Counted from the stretch's first letter, positions 9,859-21,045 are shown. The stretch: 64,000 nucleotides of DNA from Cranoglanis bouderius (GCA_023630585.1 CM042559.1:1234501-1298500), one strand, 5' to 3'. Notes: generated by a model not told the origin, from the sequence alone. Program-made: numbers and translations.

Positions 9859-11063
9859 TAGAGATGCACCGATCGACCGGCCAGGGACCGGAATGCTCAG
9901 CCCAGACCGGTGACCGGCCGGTCAGTTTCACGTGTTTCCGATTCCGAGCCGGTCTGTGTTGTTGCCAGCGGCACAGGCAATAATGTCGCAGCCATGCTCA
10001 CAGCCACATGTAAACATGTCGTAGGCTAAAACGCGAAAACCCATTGACCTACTGCAGGATCAACAAAGATCATTTCCCTGTGCTTGCTCCACTTGCCCGA
10101 GCCTACCTCTCTGCTCCATGTACAAGCGTTGAAAGTGATCGCTTGTTTAGCTTCGCTGGACATGTGATAGATGAAAGGAGAAACCGATTATCAGGTGACA
10201 AGGCAGAGATGCTTCTGTTTGTGAAGAAAAATTTGCCATTAATGCTCAAGTATACATATATTGGCAACAAAGAAAAGGTGCCTTGTGTAACGCTTTACAC
10301 AGAGAGGTCGGATAGCCTGAATGGTTGTAGCCAGGTGTAAGCAAAACTCACGTATCTGATATTTCACAGTGGTTTATTATCAGTGTTGTCGATCCCCCGC
10401 ACACATGGGGCAGTTTGCAAAACACTCCACTAACAACTGCGTTACTGAACATAAATAAAACAGGGCAAAGAGCAACAGAAATATAACCAGGCTTTACATG
10501 CATACATGCGATGATCATAGCTCGCACTCCGTCTACCGACTGCCCAGTCATCAGTGAGGGAGTAAGAGAGAGCGTTCCACCTAAAAGGAGCAGTAACTAA
10601 TTCTACTTGTTATACTTGTTATTTAATTATTAGCCACTGCACCTATTATTATTTGGAAGAGTATTGTACACTTCAGTTTTGTTCATAGGCTTGTAATCTG
10701 TGGACTTTTGTGAGATGAGTAAAAAAGAGAAAAAGGTCAATTTATAAACATAGTGGAAAATGATTTTTCAGTTAATTGTTATTTCTACCTCTTTCCAGTC
10801 ACAGAGCACTTTATATTGAGAGTTGTTTAAGTGAGAGAAGATCCTGTAACTTACTGCAGTTTGGGGGAAATTGTAATGTTTAATAATTCTTTTATTATGA
10901 AAATAAAATTTTGCATTGAAGAAAAGTAGATTTTTGTTTGTGTATGCTGTCAATTATAGTTCTTAGAAAGAAAATCGGAATCGGCAAAAATCGGTATTGG
11001 CAGGTCACACTTACAAAAAAATCGGAAATCGGAATCAGCCAAAAAAATTGCAATCGGTGCATC
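9859..11063 (+). mobile_element. hAT transposon inserted in ERV RNase H
   Basis: The left end TAGAGATGCACCGAT is mirrored by ATCGGTGCATCTC on the right. Subterminal CGG-rich repeats (ACCGGCCGG on the left, ATCGGAATC on the right) are typical of this kind of fish hAT. Flanking octamers CCTGTTAG (9851-9858) and TCGGTTAG (11064-11071) match at 6 of 8 positions, a decayed 8-bp duplication. The RNase H sequence continues across it. Confidence 0.75.
10044..10340 (+). pseudogene. hAT transposase C-terminal dimerisation domain
   Basis: The frame contains FPVLAPLARAYLSAPCTSVE, then SDRLFSFAGHVIDERRNRL and LLFVKKNL. This is the conserved C-terminal hAT dimerisation motif (LA..YL..P.TS..SER.FS.AG....RN.L). 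The BED finger and RNase H-like catalytic part are missing. Confidence 0.85.
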
Positions 11064-11289
11064 TCGGTTAGAGCATGAAAACATGAGCCATCAACGAAAA
11101 ACACGTGTTGTGTGATCGGCAAAGGCTGGTTCTCTAAATCTGCGCGGGCTTTCAAACATTTTCTCATTCTTCCACACATTCATGTGGGTTACCATCTAAT
11201 AGTGTTACCATTTTATCGACTGGGTTTACCGTATTGCATCGTTCAATTGTGAATTCGGGTGCTTATAAAATGACATCATATCCTGTTCG

Positions 11290-12594
11290 TCAAGAATTGG
11301 TAATGATGAACGATTGACTAGTCAGAAGCGCATGTAACGCATGAGTTGTGTACAGTGTTACAGGATGCCCCATGGTAATTGTTGACGCTTTTTGATAGGC
11401 GAACACTGCTGATGCGAGTGCACGGTAACACGGAGGCATTCCTTTCTGTACGTTATCCAATGCTGTACTGTAATACGCTACCAGCTGTTTGCCCATTCCT
11501 TGCTGATGTTGCATCAACACAGCTGAGGCAAACCCACGCCTTTCAGTGACATACAAGTGAAACGGTTTGCCATAATCTGGACTAGCTAGTGCAGAGGCGG
11601 TTGACAGTGTGGACTCAATTGTTTCGAATGCAGCTGTGGCTTCTGGAGTCCAAGTAAGTGGGGCACTCGGTTGTGTTTGATCAGCCATTCGTACTAAATC
11701 GCACAATGGTTGTACTAATCGTGCAAAATCACACATCCACAGTCTGCTAAATCCCGCCATGCCTAGAAATGCTAACATCTGTCGCACTGTCTGCAGTTGG
11801 GGCGCCTTTCTGATTGCTTCCAGATGCTTTGGGGAAATCTTATGATTTGTTCCCTCTAGAATTCGTCCTAAATATTCTACTTTCTGTTGACAAAATTGCA
11901 GTTTCTCTTTGCTTACTTTATGCCCATTTTCAGCGAGCATGTTCAACACTTTTAGTGAATCTTGTTGACACTGTTCTTTGGTTGGACTACACAAAAGTAG
12001 GTCATCGACGTACTGCAACAGGGTGCTATGGCAGTTTAGAGTTGTGAGGTCACGAGCCAGTACCTGATTGAATATGGAGGGATTTTCACAGTACCCTTGT
12101 GGGAGACGCTGTTGTCCTTTGTATGTAAAGGCAAACAGGTATTGCGAATCTGGATGAAGTGGTATGCTAAAAAAGGCAGAGCATAAGTCAATTACCATGT
12201 ACCATTTTGTTCCTTCCAGTACATTGGACAATAGAGTGTGAGGGTCTGGAACGATAGGGGTTTCTGCTATCACTACTTGATTTATTGCCCGCAAATCATG
12301 CACTAGTCTCCATTTGTCTGAATCTGCCTTTTTTACAGGAAAGATAGGAGTGTTGCACTGGCTTCTGGCAGGAATCAACACTCCTGCCTCGAGTAGTCCC
12401 TGAATTGTTGATTTAATCCCTGTCCTATCCTGCAGTGATAATGGGTACTGCCTTTGCCAGGGCAACTGTATGTTGTCCTTCACCAGTATCCTGACCAGGT
12501 CTGCTGACTTAACTAACCCTACGTCTGTGGGATGTTTGGTCCATAGCGTGTCTGGCAATGATTTCAGCAATTCCTCATCCATTCTCTGCCTCAA
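11290..12594 (-). CDS. pol: ERV 1 reverse transcriptase
   Basis: An open 434-codon frame. It begins with a linker and retroviral RT entry (LWTKHPTDVGLVKSADL, YPLSLQDRTGIKSTIQGLL), then FPVKKADSDKWRLVHDLRAI, a palm strand (MVIDLCSAFFSIPL, catalytic Asp), LPQGYCENPSIFNQ and the catalytic LLQYVDDLLL at around residue 195. A thumb/connection region follows. The first ATG is inside the polyprotein, so this is a pol segment rather than a free-standing gene. The frame ends in the connection region; RNase H lies in another frame downstream. Confidence 0.88.
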   Translation of the reverse strand: MRQRMDEELLKSLPDTLWTKHPTDVGLVKSADLVRILVKDNIQLPWQRQYPLSLQDRTGIKSTIQGLLEAGVLIPARSQCNTPIFPVKKADSDKWRLVHDLRAINQVVIAETPIVPDPHTLLSNVLEGTKWYMVIDLCSAFFSIPLHPDSQYLFAFTYKGQQRLPQGYCENPSIFNQVLARDLTTLNCHSTLLQYVDDLLLCSPTKEQCQQDSLKVLNMLAENGHKVSKEKLQFCQQKVEYLGRILEGTNHKISPKHLEAIRKAPQLQTVRQMLAFLGMAGFSRLWMCDFARLVQPLCDLVRMADQTQPSAPLTWTPEATAAFETIESTLSTASALASPDYGKPFHLYVTERRGFASAVLMQHQQGMGKQLVAYYSTALDNVQKGMPPCYRALASAVFAYQKASTITMGHPVTLYTTHALHALLTSQSFIITNS

Positions 12595-13184
12595 CTACCG
12601 CCATCTGTTTGTCTCTTATGTTTCTTTGTGAAATGACATGAGTTGCTACCATATGGTCTACTGCTGCTACGGAGACCCATACGAAACGCCCATCTAGTGA
12701 TTTCTGTAAATACTGGTTTTCAGTAGATTTCCATTCTCTCACTTCCTTTCCCTGCCTAACCATGGGACCTAAATCTTTAGGTTCAAAACCATCTGCAACC
12801 ATGAGGGAGACATGGGGAACTGCATCCTCCACCATACTGATACCAGTTTCTTATTCTGTCTGGACGCTGTACTATGGCCGCTATACCTTGGGGCCCTATG
12901 AACATGTCCAAGATCTTTACTGCCACCTTTTGCCCTTCAATGAGTTCTTCCCACATGTGCACAAATTCTTCATCCTGTCCTTTTGGATCGTATTTGATTG
13001 TACAGTGTAGTGGTGTCGGAGTTTCTTTGCAGTCTGGATGCAAGTACTGTAGCCACGGTGTCCATTCTTGATATTTTCCCCAGAGTTCCGATTGACACAT
13101 GTCTGTTTCTTCCAACCAGTACACCTTGTCAGAGGTTTGCGGTGTTTTAACCTGTCCGTTGATCAACAAATATTGTGTTGCCAT
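12575..13184 (-). pseudogene. Unassigned ERV 1 segment between protease and RT
   Basis: Two overlapping frames (13184-12783 and 12835-12575), joined by a frameshift, cover about 200 codons between protease and RT. The first has a W-rich stretch (ELWGKYQEWTPWLQYLHPDC), then HCTIKYDPKGQ, and G-rich sequence follows. It does not match protease, RT or dUTPase motifs that I recognise. Gammaretrovirus-type pol normally passes from protease to RT without such a segment. The function is unknown. Confidence 0.5.
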
Positions 13185-13237
13185 TGTTTTGGGAAATGTG
13201 ATCCACAGTCCTGTTGATTCTCATTGAATTTTTGCTC

Positions 13238-13560
13238 CTAGTTTACATAAAGCATCTCTGGTGCCCCTGGAGAGTATAGTAGGGGTGTCTGAATAGTAAC
13301 TCCATCAAGTGTAAGTGCTTGAGGCTCAGTAAATAGTAAAGTCTGTACTTTTCCCGAGAAGCCCATAGTTTGAATTGCTTTACGGGTGAGGGGGAGCTGC
13401 GAGCCTTCTTTCCCGATACTTGAATATGTAGCCCCAGTGTCAATCATGAAAGGTACCTTCAGGCCCTCCCTGACCAACACCATGACTGTTGGTTCTTGTT
13501 GTGCAGTGTGGTGACATACTGCATCAGCTCCCCCTCGGGTTTCTCTGGGCATCTTCAACT
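13238..13560 (-). CDS. pro: ERV 1 aspartic protease
   Basis: The catalytic motif reads VPFMIDTGATYSSIG, followed by a hydrophobic strand region and LLYSPGAPEML. Retroviral-type single-domain protease. Its frame differs from the upstream zinc-knuckle frame, which ends in TGA at about 13555, so expression would need a frameshift or the gene has decayed. The frame nominally opens at 13801, but the part before about 13560 is out-of-frame nucleocapsid sequence. Confidence 0.8.
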
Positions 13561-15312
13561 GTAATTCGGGTTTGGTCCTCCACTGGGACCATACATCTGT
13601 CCTCCAGGTGGTACTGGAGGCTGCCATTGTTGTTCTATCCATTGGTTTGGATTGGGAACCATTGGTCCCAGCCTTTGACCTCTTCTTTTGGCTCTGTCCA
13701 CTCGATCTCCCCATGTGTATCTTTTCATGGCCTGAGGACAGTTTCTCTTGAAGTGATTGGGGTCTCCACATTCCCAGCAACCCTCGGCCATTCTTTGTCA
13801 TCCAGGTCCAGCTCTCATCATTTGTCCTCCTTGGAAGAAACCTCTACCCCTTCCTCTGAGTGGGGGTGGTGGACCCTGATAACAGTAGTTTTTAGGGCCT
13901 TGCTGTCCCCCTACATATGTGTATTCAATAGGAGCTAATTGGATAGCTGGTATTTGTAGTGGAGCGTACGACATTTGCCCCTGGGGTGGAGCCCCAGCTG
14001 CCACCACCTGTGGCTGAGGAGCTTGAGGTATGACCATGAGTGCTGCTTGTTTTACAGTCTCTTTTTCTTTCTTTTTCTCACGTTCTTCTTGTTTGATTCT
14101 TGCTATTTCTCCCAGTTGTGCTTTGTAAAGTTGCACCATTAGCGCTTCCGTTGCTTCTCTGGCTTCTTTCTTTTTCTTTCAGTCTTGTTCCACATGATGC
14201 ACCACATGGGCCAGGAAGGAGCTCCATTCCAGGGTGCTCAGGCCCACTACTTCTTCCAGTTGTTTTTTGTACTTCTTCAGGAAGTGCTTTTCTCAACATC
14301 ATTTTAAAGAGACCTGTGCCTGCAGAGGATTCATCCCATGCCCCTCTAGACTCTTCATGCCATTTGTCCTGGAACTCTTGCATGAATTTGGTTATATTTC
14401 CTTTATCTTTTAATTTGATTGTCTCCAATTTTCCTGGATCCATTTTTGTTGGGTATTTTTCCCGTATTGCATCCCGTGGTGCGTTTCTGTCATCTCCAAA
14501 TGGTAGGTGGTCATACCTGGGATCATCCATCATCTGTTTTATGTCTGCATTCTCCAGTATTTCTCCTGTTCTCCCTCATCCAATTGTCTGACAGAGAATG
14601 GCTTTTATGTCTCCAACAGCCAGATGTTGTCCTACAGTCTTTTCCTCGAATTGAGTTAACCATCTTTGTCCCCCATCACAAATGTTCGGCAATGTTTGTG
14701 TCAGTCCTATCATATCCATAAATGTCCAAGGTACATAATGCACTTCCTTTCCTCTTATTGTTAGTGGGAATTGATGAACGGTCGGATACATGCCCTTCCT
14801 CCTGGCCTGGGGTTGCTATCTTCATAGCGAATGGGTGGTTTGATTGTCCCCCTGTCGCGTAGAACCCTTCCTTGTGGTGGTTCATTTTTTATGTTGTTGA
14901 ACACACTGTCTTCAGTATGTGTTAAATCCATTGCCTCCCCTGATATATGTTCTTTAGTTTCTGCTGGTACTGTTCTCTCCAGTTGTGCTCTCAGGTCCTG
15001 TATTGTCGAGTCAGCCTGTTCCCATTCTTTCTGTGAGTGTAGGCTTTGTTCCACTTGTTGTTTTATGTCCTTTGCACACTGGCACATCTGTGTAGTGCCT
15101 ATTTGATAAGCCTGTTTTGCAGCATTCAGAGCTGTTTCTGTCAACCTCTGTAGCTGGTCAGCTGTTCGTTGGTCTCTTTCTCTCTGTTGTACTCTTTCTT
15201 CTATCTGACATATTTCTTTCTCCAACTTTTTTATTACTTTTTCCCCATCAACACTCCCCTTATGCATTATTCTCAAATCTCCCTCCACATGTATCACTTG
15301 ACTGTCTTCTGA
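13555..15312 (-). pseudogene. gag: ERV 1 gag, middle and C-terminal part with zinc knuckle
   Basis: A run of frames (15312-14761, 14791-14576, 14533-14078, 14139-13798, 13791-13555) separated by frameshifts. The first has a long charged coiled coil (LEKEICQIEERVQQRERDQR). Capsid-like sequence (WLTQFEEKTVG, FMQEFQDKWHEES) follows, then a P/Q-rich linker and one zinc knuckle CWECGDPNHFKRNC (C-x2-C-x4-H-x4-C). The upstream boundary is the solo LTR at 15317. Several frameshifts make it non-functional. Confidence 0.78.
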
Positions 15313-15593
15313 CAGGTGTAGCGTATAATCTATGCTCAAACTGATTTCTAAATTAACCCAAACTAAACATAGAGTAACCCCGAGAGGCCTCCTTTGACCA
15401 GATGCACCTTTAGGATGCAAAAAGTCTCTCTGGGACCCACACAGGACTTACCCCTGCAATAAAAGAAGCCTTTGATGACTGAACGTCTGGGAAACTTCAT
15501 GATTAGTTCATCAGCAGGGGTCCACCAAAACTCCCCGACCAAGGGGCCCTTAAATCTCTAATCTAATCTCAGTTTACGACACACACACATCCA

Positions 15594-15651
<58 letters not shown>

Positions 15652-15690
15652 ACACACACTTACCTTACACACACACACACACACACACAC
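15594..15690. repeat. (CA)n microsatellite in solo LTR
   Basis: Two CA runs separated by a short CTTACCTTA spacer. The related LTR at 42503-44314 has the corresponding GT run at 43829-43880, so the repeat belongs to the LTR. Confidence 0.95.
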
Positions 15691-16907
15691 CCACTCACGC
15701 TTACCTTACACACACAATGGAGAAATCCCTCTCTCTTCAATGTAACGTTTAATTATATGTAATTATTCCATGTCTAAATAGTGTGATGTTATTTTGTTTA
15801 CATGTATTGTGTGTTTATGTAACTAACCGTAATGACTTTAGATAGTTTAATCTAGCATATCATTTTAAATGTCTGTAACCAGGTTTTATTTGTAATATTC
15901 TTTACAAATCCATCGAATTTGGTATGTAGTTAATCGTCTCGACGTACCCGGATTGATTATGCATATCACATTGCAATGGTGTACATCATTTCATGTTTTT
16001 CCTTTAATTTAATTTATAACACGGTATAGACCGGCTCCTCCCTCGACATTTAAATTAGGGTCCGAGACCAGACAAAGAGAGTCATCCGGACATGCAAACC
16101 CAACTTCCTGATTGGCCCATAGCCCAAAGAGGCGTGTGCGTTGGTGTTGTTTTTAAAACAACACCACGCTCACTTCACTGCGGATTTGAGTGTTAGACTT
16201 CAGAGTTTGACTTCACTTCTCAACTCCACTTCTTCCGGTTTCTCTCCCCCGGGGCCACGTGCCCCGGGAAGAGGAAGCCAGGATCTCTCTCTCTCTCCGG
16301 ACACAAGATGCAACTACCTCCGGGCTCACGCCTTTTCAAACAACAACGAACCAGCGAACTCTACCCGACCTTGCACAAACTCTCAACCTTGAGGCTATGC
16401 AAGTATAGTTAATGACCTATATCTGCGTTAAGATTGTACCCCTGTGTTACAGGAGAATTAAGTAAGGCTAATTAGTTGTGTTTTTGTCTGCTTCCCTTTC
16501 TTTCATTACTTTCTCTCTATCCCTTTTCTCTCCCTGTATATAGATGTGTATGTTTCGCTTAGAGTTAGTTGTGTGTATCCATAGTCACATATAGCTATTA
16601 ATATCTATTATCCCACGCTTGATTTTCTCTGTTTTGTTGACGGAATGAGTCAATTAAATACTGCGATCTCGTTACCCGCTCTAATCTTTAATAATAAACT
16701 TGGTGAGTTAATTCTTCCTGGCCAGAAGGATAAACTCACTCTTTAGGGTTCATAAAGCTGATCTAGGCCACATACATAGTCATAATTAATTATAATCCGT
16801 TATAGTTAATTATCTATATGTATATGTGCACATACATGAATTCCCTTTCATGGCTGATGTATATTTATAACTGGTCACAACACGCGTTGATTAGATATAT
16901 AGATATA

Positions 16908-18415
16908 CAGGTGCATCTCAATAAATTAGAATGTCGTGGAAAAGTTGATTTATTTCAGTAATTCAACTCAAATTGTGAAACTCGTGTATTAAATAAATTA
17001 AATGCACACAGACTGAAGTAGTTTAAGTCTTTGGTTCTTTTAATTGTGATGATTTTGGCTCACATTTAACAAAAACCCACCAATTCACTATCTCAACAAA
17101 TTAGAATACTTCATAAGACCAATAAAAAAACATTTTTAGTGAATTGTTGGCCTTCTGGAAAGTATTTTCATTTACTGTACATGTACTCAATACTTGGTAG
17201 GGGCTCCTTTTGCTTTAATTACTGCCTCAATTCGGCGCAGCATGGAGGTGATCAGTTTGTGGCACTGCTGAGGTGGTATGGAAGCCCAGGTTTCTTTGAC
17301 AGTGGCCTTCAGCTCATCTGCATTTTTTGGTCTCCTGTTTCTCATTTTCCTCTTGACAATACCCCATAGATTCTCTATGGGGTTCAGGTGTGGTGAGTTT
17401 GCTGGCCAGTCAAGCACACCAACACCATGGTCATTTAACCAACTTTTGGTGCTTTTGGCAGTGTGGGCAGGTGCCAAGTCCTGCTGGAAAATGAAATCAG
17501 CATCTTCAAAAAGCTGGTCAGCAGAAGGAAGCATGAAGTGCTCCAAAATTTCTTGGTAAACGGGTGCAGTGACTTTGGTTTTCAAAAAACACAATGGACC
17601 AACACCAGCAGATGACATTGTACCCCAAATCATCACAGACTGTGGAAACTTAACACTGGACTTCAAGCAACTTGGGCTATGAGCTTCTCCACCCTTCCTC
17701 CAGACTCTAGGACCTTGGTTTCCAAATGAAATACAAAACTTGCTCTCATCTGAAAAGAGGACTTTGGACCACTGGGCAACAGTCCAGTTCTTCTTCTCCT
17801 TAGCCCAGGTAAGACGCCTCTGACGTTGTCTGTGGTTCAGGAGTGGCTTAATAAGAGGAATACGACAACTGTAGCCAAATTCCTTGACACGTCTGTGTGT
17901 GGTGGCTCTTGATGCCTTGACCCCAGCCTCAGTCCATTCCTTGTGAAGTTCACTCAAATTCTTGAATCGATTTTGCTTGACAATCCTCATAAGGCTGCGG
18001 TTCTCTCGGTTGGTTCTGCATCTTTTTCTTCCACACTTTTTCCTTCCACTCAACTTTCTGTTAACATGCTTGGATACAGCACTCTGTGAACAGCCAGCTT
18101 CTTTGGCAATGAATGGTTGTGGCTTACCTAGTGAACCAAACTGAGAGACCATTTTGAAGGCTCAGGAAACCTTTGCAGGTGTTTTGAGGTGATTAGCTGA
18201 TTGGCATGTCACCATATTCTAATTTGTTGAGATAGTGAATTGGTGGGTTTTTGTTAAATGTGAGCCAAAATCATCACAATTAAAAGAGCCAAAGACTTAA
18301 ACTACTTCAGTCTGTGTGCACTGAATTTATTTAATACACGAGTTTCACAATTTGAGTTGAATTACTGAAATAAATGAACTTTTCCACGACATTCTAATTT
18401 ATTGAGATGCACCTG
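16908..18415 (-). mobile_element. Tc1/mariner transposon C, apparently intact
   Basis: 1508 bp, ends CAGGTGCATCTCAATAAATT and its inverse, flanked by TA on both sides (16906-16907, 18416-18417). The related solo LTR at about 42810-42830 has the same flanks joined with a single TA and no insert, so this is a clean insertion. Internal second-order repeats (TTCACTATCTCAACAAATTA) lie on both sides of the gene. A second copy of the family is at 39673-41185. Confidence 0.93.
17187..18152 (-). CDS. Tc1 transposase, intact 321-residue frame (DD34E)
   Basis: A complete frame from ATG to the usual C-terminal KAKGAPTKY. Residues 1-110 form the DNA-binding part with helix-turn-helix (AGCSQSAVSKHVNRKLSG) and a basic GRKKCGRKR linker. 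The catalytic domain has VLFSDESKF (first Asp), FIFQQDLAPAHT (second Asp) and NPIENLWGIVKRK (Glu), with 34 residues between the last two. It would bind the element's ends and excise and insert it at TA. No stops or frameshifts; activity is not shown by sequence alone. Confidence 0.92.
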   Translation of the reverse strand: MVSQFGSLGKPQPFIAKEAGCSQSAVSKHVNRKLSGRKKCGRKRCRTNRENRSLMRIVKQNRFKNLSELHKEWTEAGVKASRATTHRRVKEFGYSCRIPLIKPLLNHRQRQRRLTWAKEKKNWTVAQWSKVLFSDESKFCISFGNQGPRVWRKGGEAHSPSCLKSSVKFPQSVMIWGTMSSAGVGPLCFLKTKVTAPVYQEILEHFMLPSADQLFEDADFIFQQDLAPAHTAKSTKSWLNDHGVGVLDWPANSPHLNPIENLWGIVKRKMRNRRPKNADELKATVKETWASIPPQQCHKLITSMLRRIEAVIKAKGAPTKY

Positions 18416-18726
18416 TATTTCACGCCACTCGAGCTAATTCCTTACATAAATTGGAGGATACATTTAAACGTGTTAAACATCTTTTAATTTGTTACGTAAA
18501 TCGTAACTGGTGGAGAATATTATTTTAAACGTTGCAGATTCATCCGATTTACTACATATTCTGGTAGATAATGCGGGGACGCTTTAAAACTCGTCTCCTT
18601 TAAAAAGGTGCGTTGAATCCAAGCATGCGCTTCTGTTTCGTTTCATGTTTAAGGTTGATCCATTACATTATTCTGGTGGAAAAGAATAATGCATAATAAT
18701 GCCCCCTTTTTGTAAATTTCGCTACA

Positions 18727-19970
18727 CAGGTGAAAACAGGAGGGAATGTCCCTTGTCTTTGGTTCAGGCAGGTCACATTTGCTACCTTGTTGCTTTGGGG
18801 TCAGTGGTGGAGGTTTTATCTCATCTCTCTTATGCCTGTCCCCTTCAATTGGGTCTTCCCTGGGCTCCTGGGTTCCTTCCATATTTACTTCTTCCACTCG
18901 GAATCCTTCCCTTCTCATGAGTTTTCGTGTAGTTGACTCATCCATTGGGGTGCTGACTTGAGGGTAGTCAGCAAAGTAATTCTTCAGCATATCGTTGTCT
19001 TTACTTGAGTCCACAGCACGTATCAGTATTCCAGTATCTAGTTCAGTCTTGTTTTCGGTGAGGCAGCTATCCTTCTGCTCATATTCGTGGAATGGGTTAA
19101 GGCAGCTCCTTCTTCTTACCTCATTTTCTGGCTGTTTCATAACTCCATCAAGCATCGCATGCACTTCTACTCGGGGCGGGGTCCATCCTCCATATTCCCC
19201 TTTCTCAGTTACTGGCATACCTGGATACATTCCGACTCTCTGATGGGTCTCTCATTGGGAGAACTGTGTGTTATAAGAAGGTGGATTAGCAAATTCCCAC
19301 TGCCTCTCACATGGTGGCGCTGTTCCATTTTTATCCGTGAACTTTGATTTATTTCTTCACTGCTTACCTGCTACTTACTGCTTTCCTCCCGCTTTACTTT
19401 TTCTTGCTTCCTTTCTTGTTCTTCCATCTTACTTTCTTTTCCCTCTTGTTCAAACCATCCCACTATCTCTTCCTTTTGCTTAAGTTTTGCTTTTGCTTTT
19501 TCACCCTTTTTTGTTTCATACCAACATGCTAGTCTCTGCTTCATTTTTTGACATATTTGTTCATTAAAGGTTCCTTCATTTGGCCATTGCAACTCTCCAG
19601 CTGTCCTGTCATGCCATTTTTTGCAACATTTCCTAATATGCTTTTAATCTTTTTTGTGCTGTCTTATAATTATTTCTACTGGACGCTCCATCTTGTGTGT
19701 TCTTGTTTATTCTTCCCTAGCTCCCAAGTTGCTTGTTATTTCTTTTACCACTAAGATATATTGATTTGGGGCTCGCCTTAAACTATATCTCGTGACCCGC
19801 AACCCCTCTGCCGGCAGCCTGATTTCTACTAGATCAAATTCTTGATTAAATAACAGTGTCTGTACCAATGGTTGCTCCACGGATACTATGTGACAAACTT
19901 CTGATATTTATCTTCCATTCTCGTCTTCCTCAAGGTCTAAGTAGCGTGGTATAAGCACGTATTGTGACAT
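18727..19970 (-). pseudogene. gag: ERV 1 gag, N-terminal part
   Basis: An ATG at 19970 opens sequence starting MSQYVLIPRY, with a stop about 20 codons in and further breaks. The frames 19592-19371 (QWPNEGTFN, then K/E-rich helix) and 19230-18727 follow. The last frame has P-rich and acidic sequence and reaches the solo LTR exactly at a codon boundary. No matrix domain can be assigned with certainty; position between leader and capsid indicates the gag N-terminus. Confidence 0.65.
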
Positions 19971-20463
19971 ATATGAATTTGCCTCTTACCTCCAGTCAGT
20001 ATCTAGGTCTCAGTTTTGCTACTTAGGGTGCGATGGGTCTCTCTTCCCTTCCCCCACACTTCCTTTAGATTTTAACAATATTTACTCAATTTTAACAACG
20101 CAGACCACATTTATTTCTACATATCACATATATTACCTTATCCATACTTCTCTTCAACTTTATGTCAATAGTAACCACTCGAATTTCCTCTTATTTCAAT
20201 CTAATCTCTTAAAGGTTTTCTACTCCCATATATGCTTAATCTATAAAGATGAGTCTTAGCCTGTTATCTGCAAGAGTAGAGTTAGCTCCTTACTGTATAC
20301 TTTTTCTCCCCACCACACTCAAATAATTATTCAGCCCCTTATTTTACTCTCCCCGGACTCCACTGTTTTCTTTCTACTTCCCCACAAGTATCTAATTACT
20401 CTCCTCAACACTGGGGATACTTCGACTGCAGGATTGCTTCCAATCTTACCAATCGTATTGTTT

Positions 20464-20790
20464 TTAATTCAGTGTGCTTCTGTAGTTAACTGAGTAACAG
20501 TTTTCAACAATGTGGTATCTCCTGTTTTCATATATGCTCAAATATCCATAATGGTCTCTGGACTCAAAAAATAGAATAAAAAGTCTGCAAATATAGAACT
20601 CTAATCTACACAGATTAATTCTTCCTCCTTTCTTAAATGCATTCCTTAATATTCTGTGTGTGAAGGGGCTAAACTCTTCTATTCTAGGATGGTCAGTAGT
20701 ATATACTAACCTAAAGCCTCTAAGCCCCAATGTGTTTAGGGAATCCCTAAAGTCATAATATGGAACTGAGAAGTAGTAGATGTGAGACAT
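20464..20790 (-). CDS. Small open frame in the ERV 1 leader (108 codons)
   Basis: An uninterrupted sense-strand frame between the 5' LTR and gag, starting MSHIYYFSVPYYDF. The product would be rich in Tyr, Phe and Arg and has no signal peptide or recognised motif. Its position corresponds to the accessory frame that some fish epsilonretroviruses carry upstream of gag; that link is positional only. Chance occurrence is possible in 2 kb of leader. Confidence 0.35.
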   Translation of the reverse strand: MSHIYYFSVPYYDFRDSLNTLGLRGFRLVYTTDHPRIEEFSPFTHRILRNAFKKGGRINLCRLEFYICRLFILFFESRDHYGYLSIYENRRYHIVENCYSVNYRSTLN

Positions 20791-21045
20791 GCACCAATAT
20801 ACAAATCACTCAATAGTAGATTAATTAAAAATCAATAAACTGACACAAGGTCACTCACTCAGGCATGGTAACAGCACATACAGGAGCTTTTTAAGAGCGC
20901 GTGCCCTTAAGAATTCACACATACAAGGTCACACTGTCTTCTGAAACACAATTTTAGTGCATGCAGAAAAACAGAAAACCCTTAATTATCACTAAATTCG
21001 CTTAATTTATGGAAAATAATTGAAGGTCCAAATATACCCCCTTCT

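Larger units (their letters stand above)
9418..11179 (-). pseudogene. Retroviral RNase H of ERV 1, split by a hAT element
   Basis: The part upstream of the hAT (11179-11064) has HVFFVDGSCFHAL with the first catalytic Asp. The part after it (9831-9418) has AELKAL-like SEIKALTAACKL with the Glu, IYTDSAYVYG with the second Asp, and RGNTAADEAAKKAA with the last Asp. All four acidic positions are present, but the gene is interrupted between the first and second, so it is dead as it stands. Confidence 0.85.
15317..18726 (-). repeat. Solo LTR (about 1.9 kb) in ERV 1 gag, carrying Tc1 C
   Basis: On the minus strand it starts TGTAGCG and ends CGCTACA. It is flanked by a 4-bp duplication CAGG on the plus strand (15313-15316 and 18727-18730). 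A related copy is at 42503-44314. Without the Tc1 (1508 bp plus one TA) it is about 1.9 kb. The gag frame continues in phase across the insertion when one duplication copy is discounted, so this is an insertion and not ERV 1's own LTR. It contains a splice-donor-like GGGGTAAGT and a CA microsatellite. Confidence 0.82.

Noticed and set aside
16141..16392. Plus-strand 83-codon frame with a CCCGGG-rich stretch
   Set aside because: It lies antisense within the solo LTR and is not conserved in the related LTR at 42503-44314.
15317..18726. Reading the long LTR as ERV 1's 5' LTR
   Set aside because: It is flanked by its own CAGG duplication, gag continues on both sides in phase, and a different LTR with primer site lies upstream at 22019-22452.
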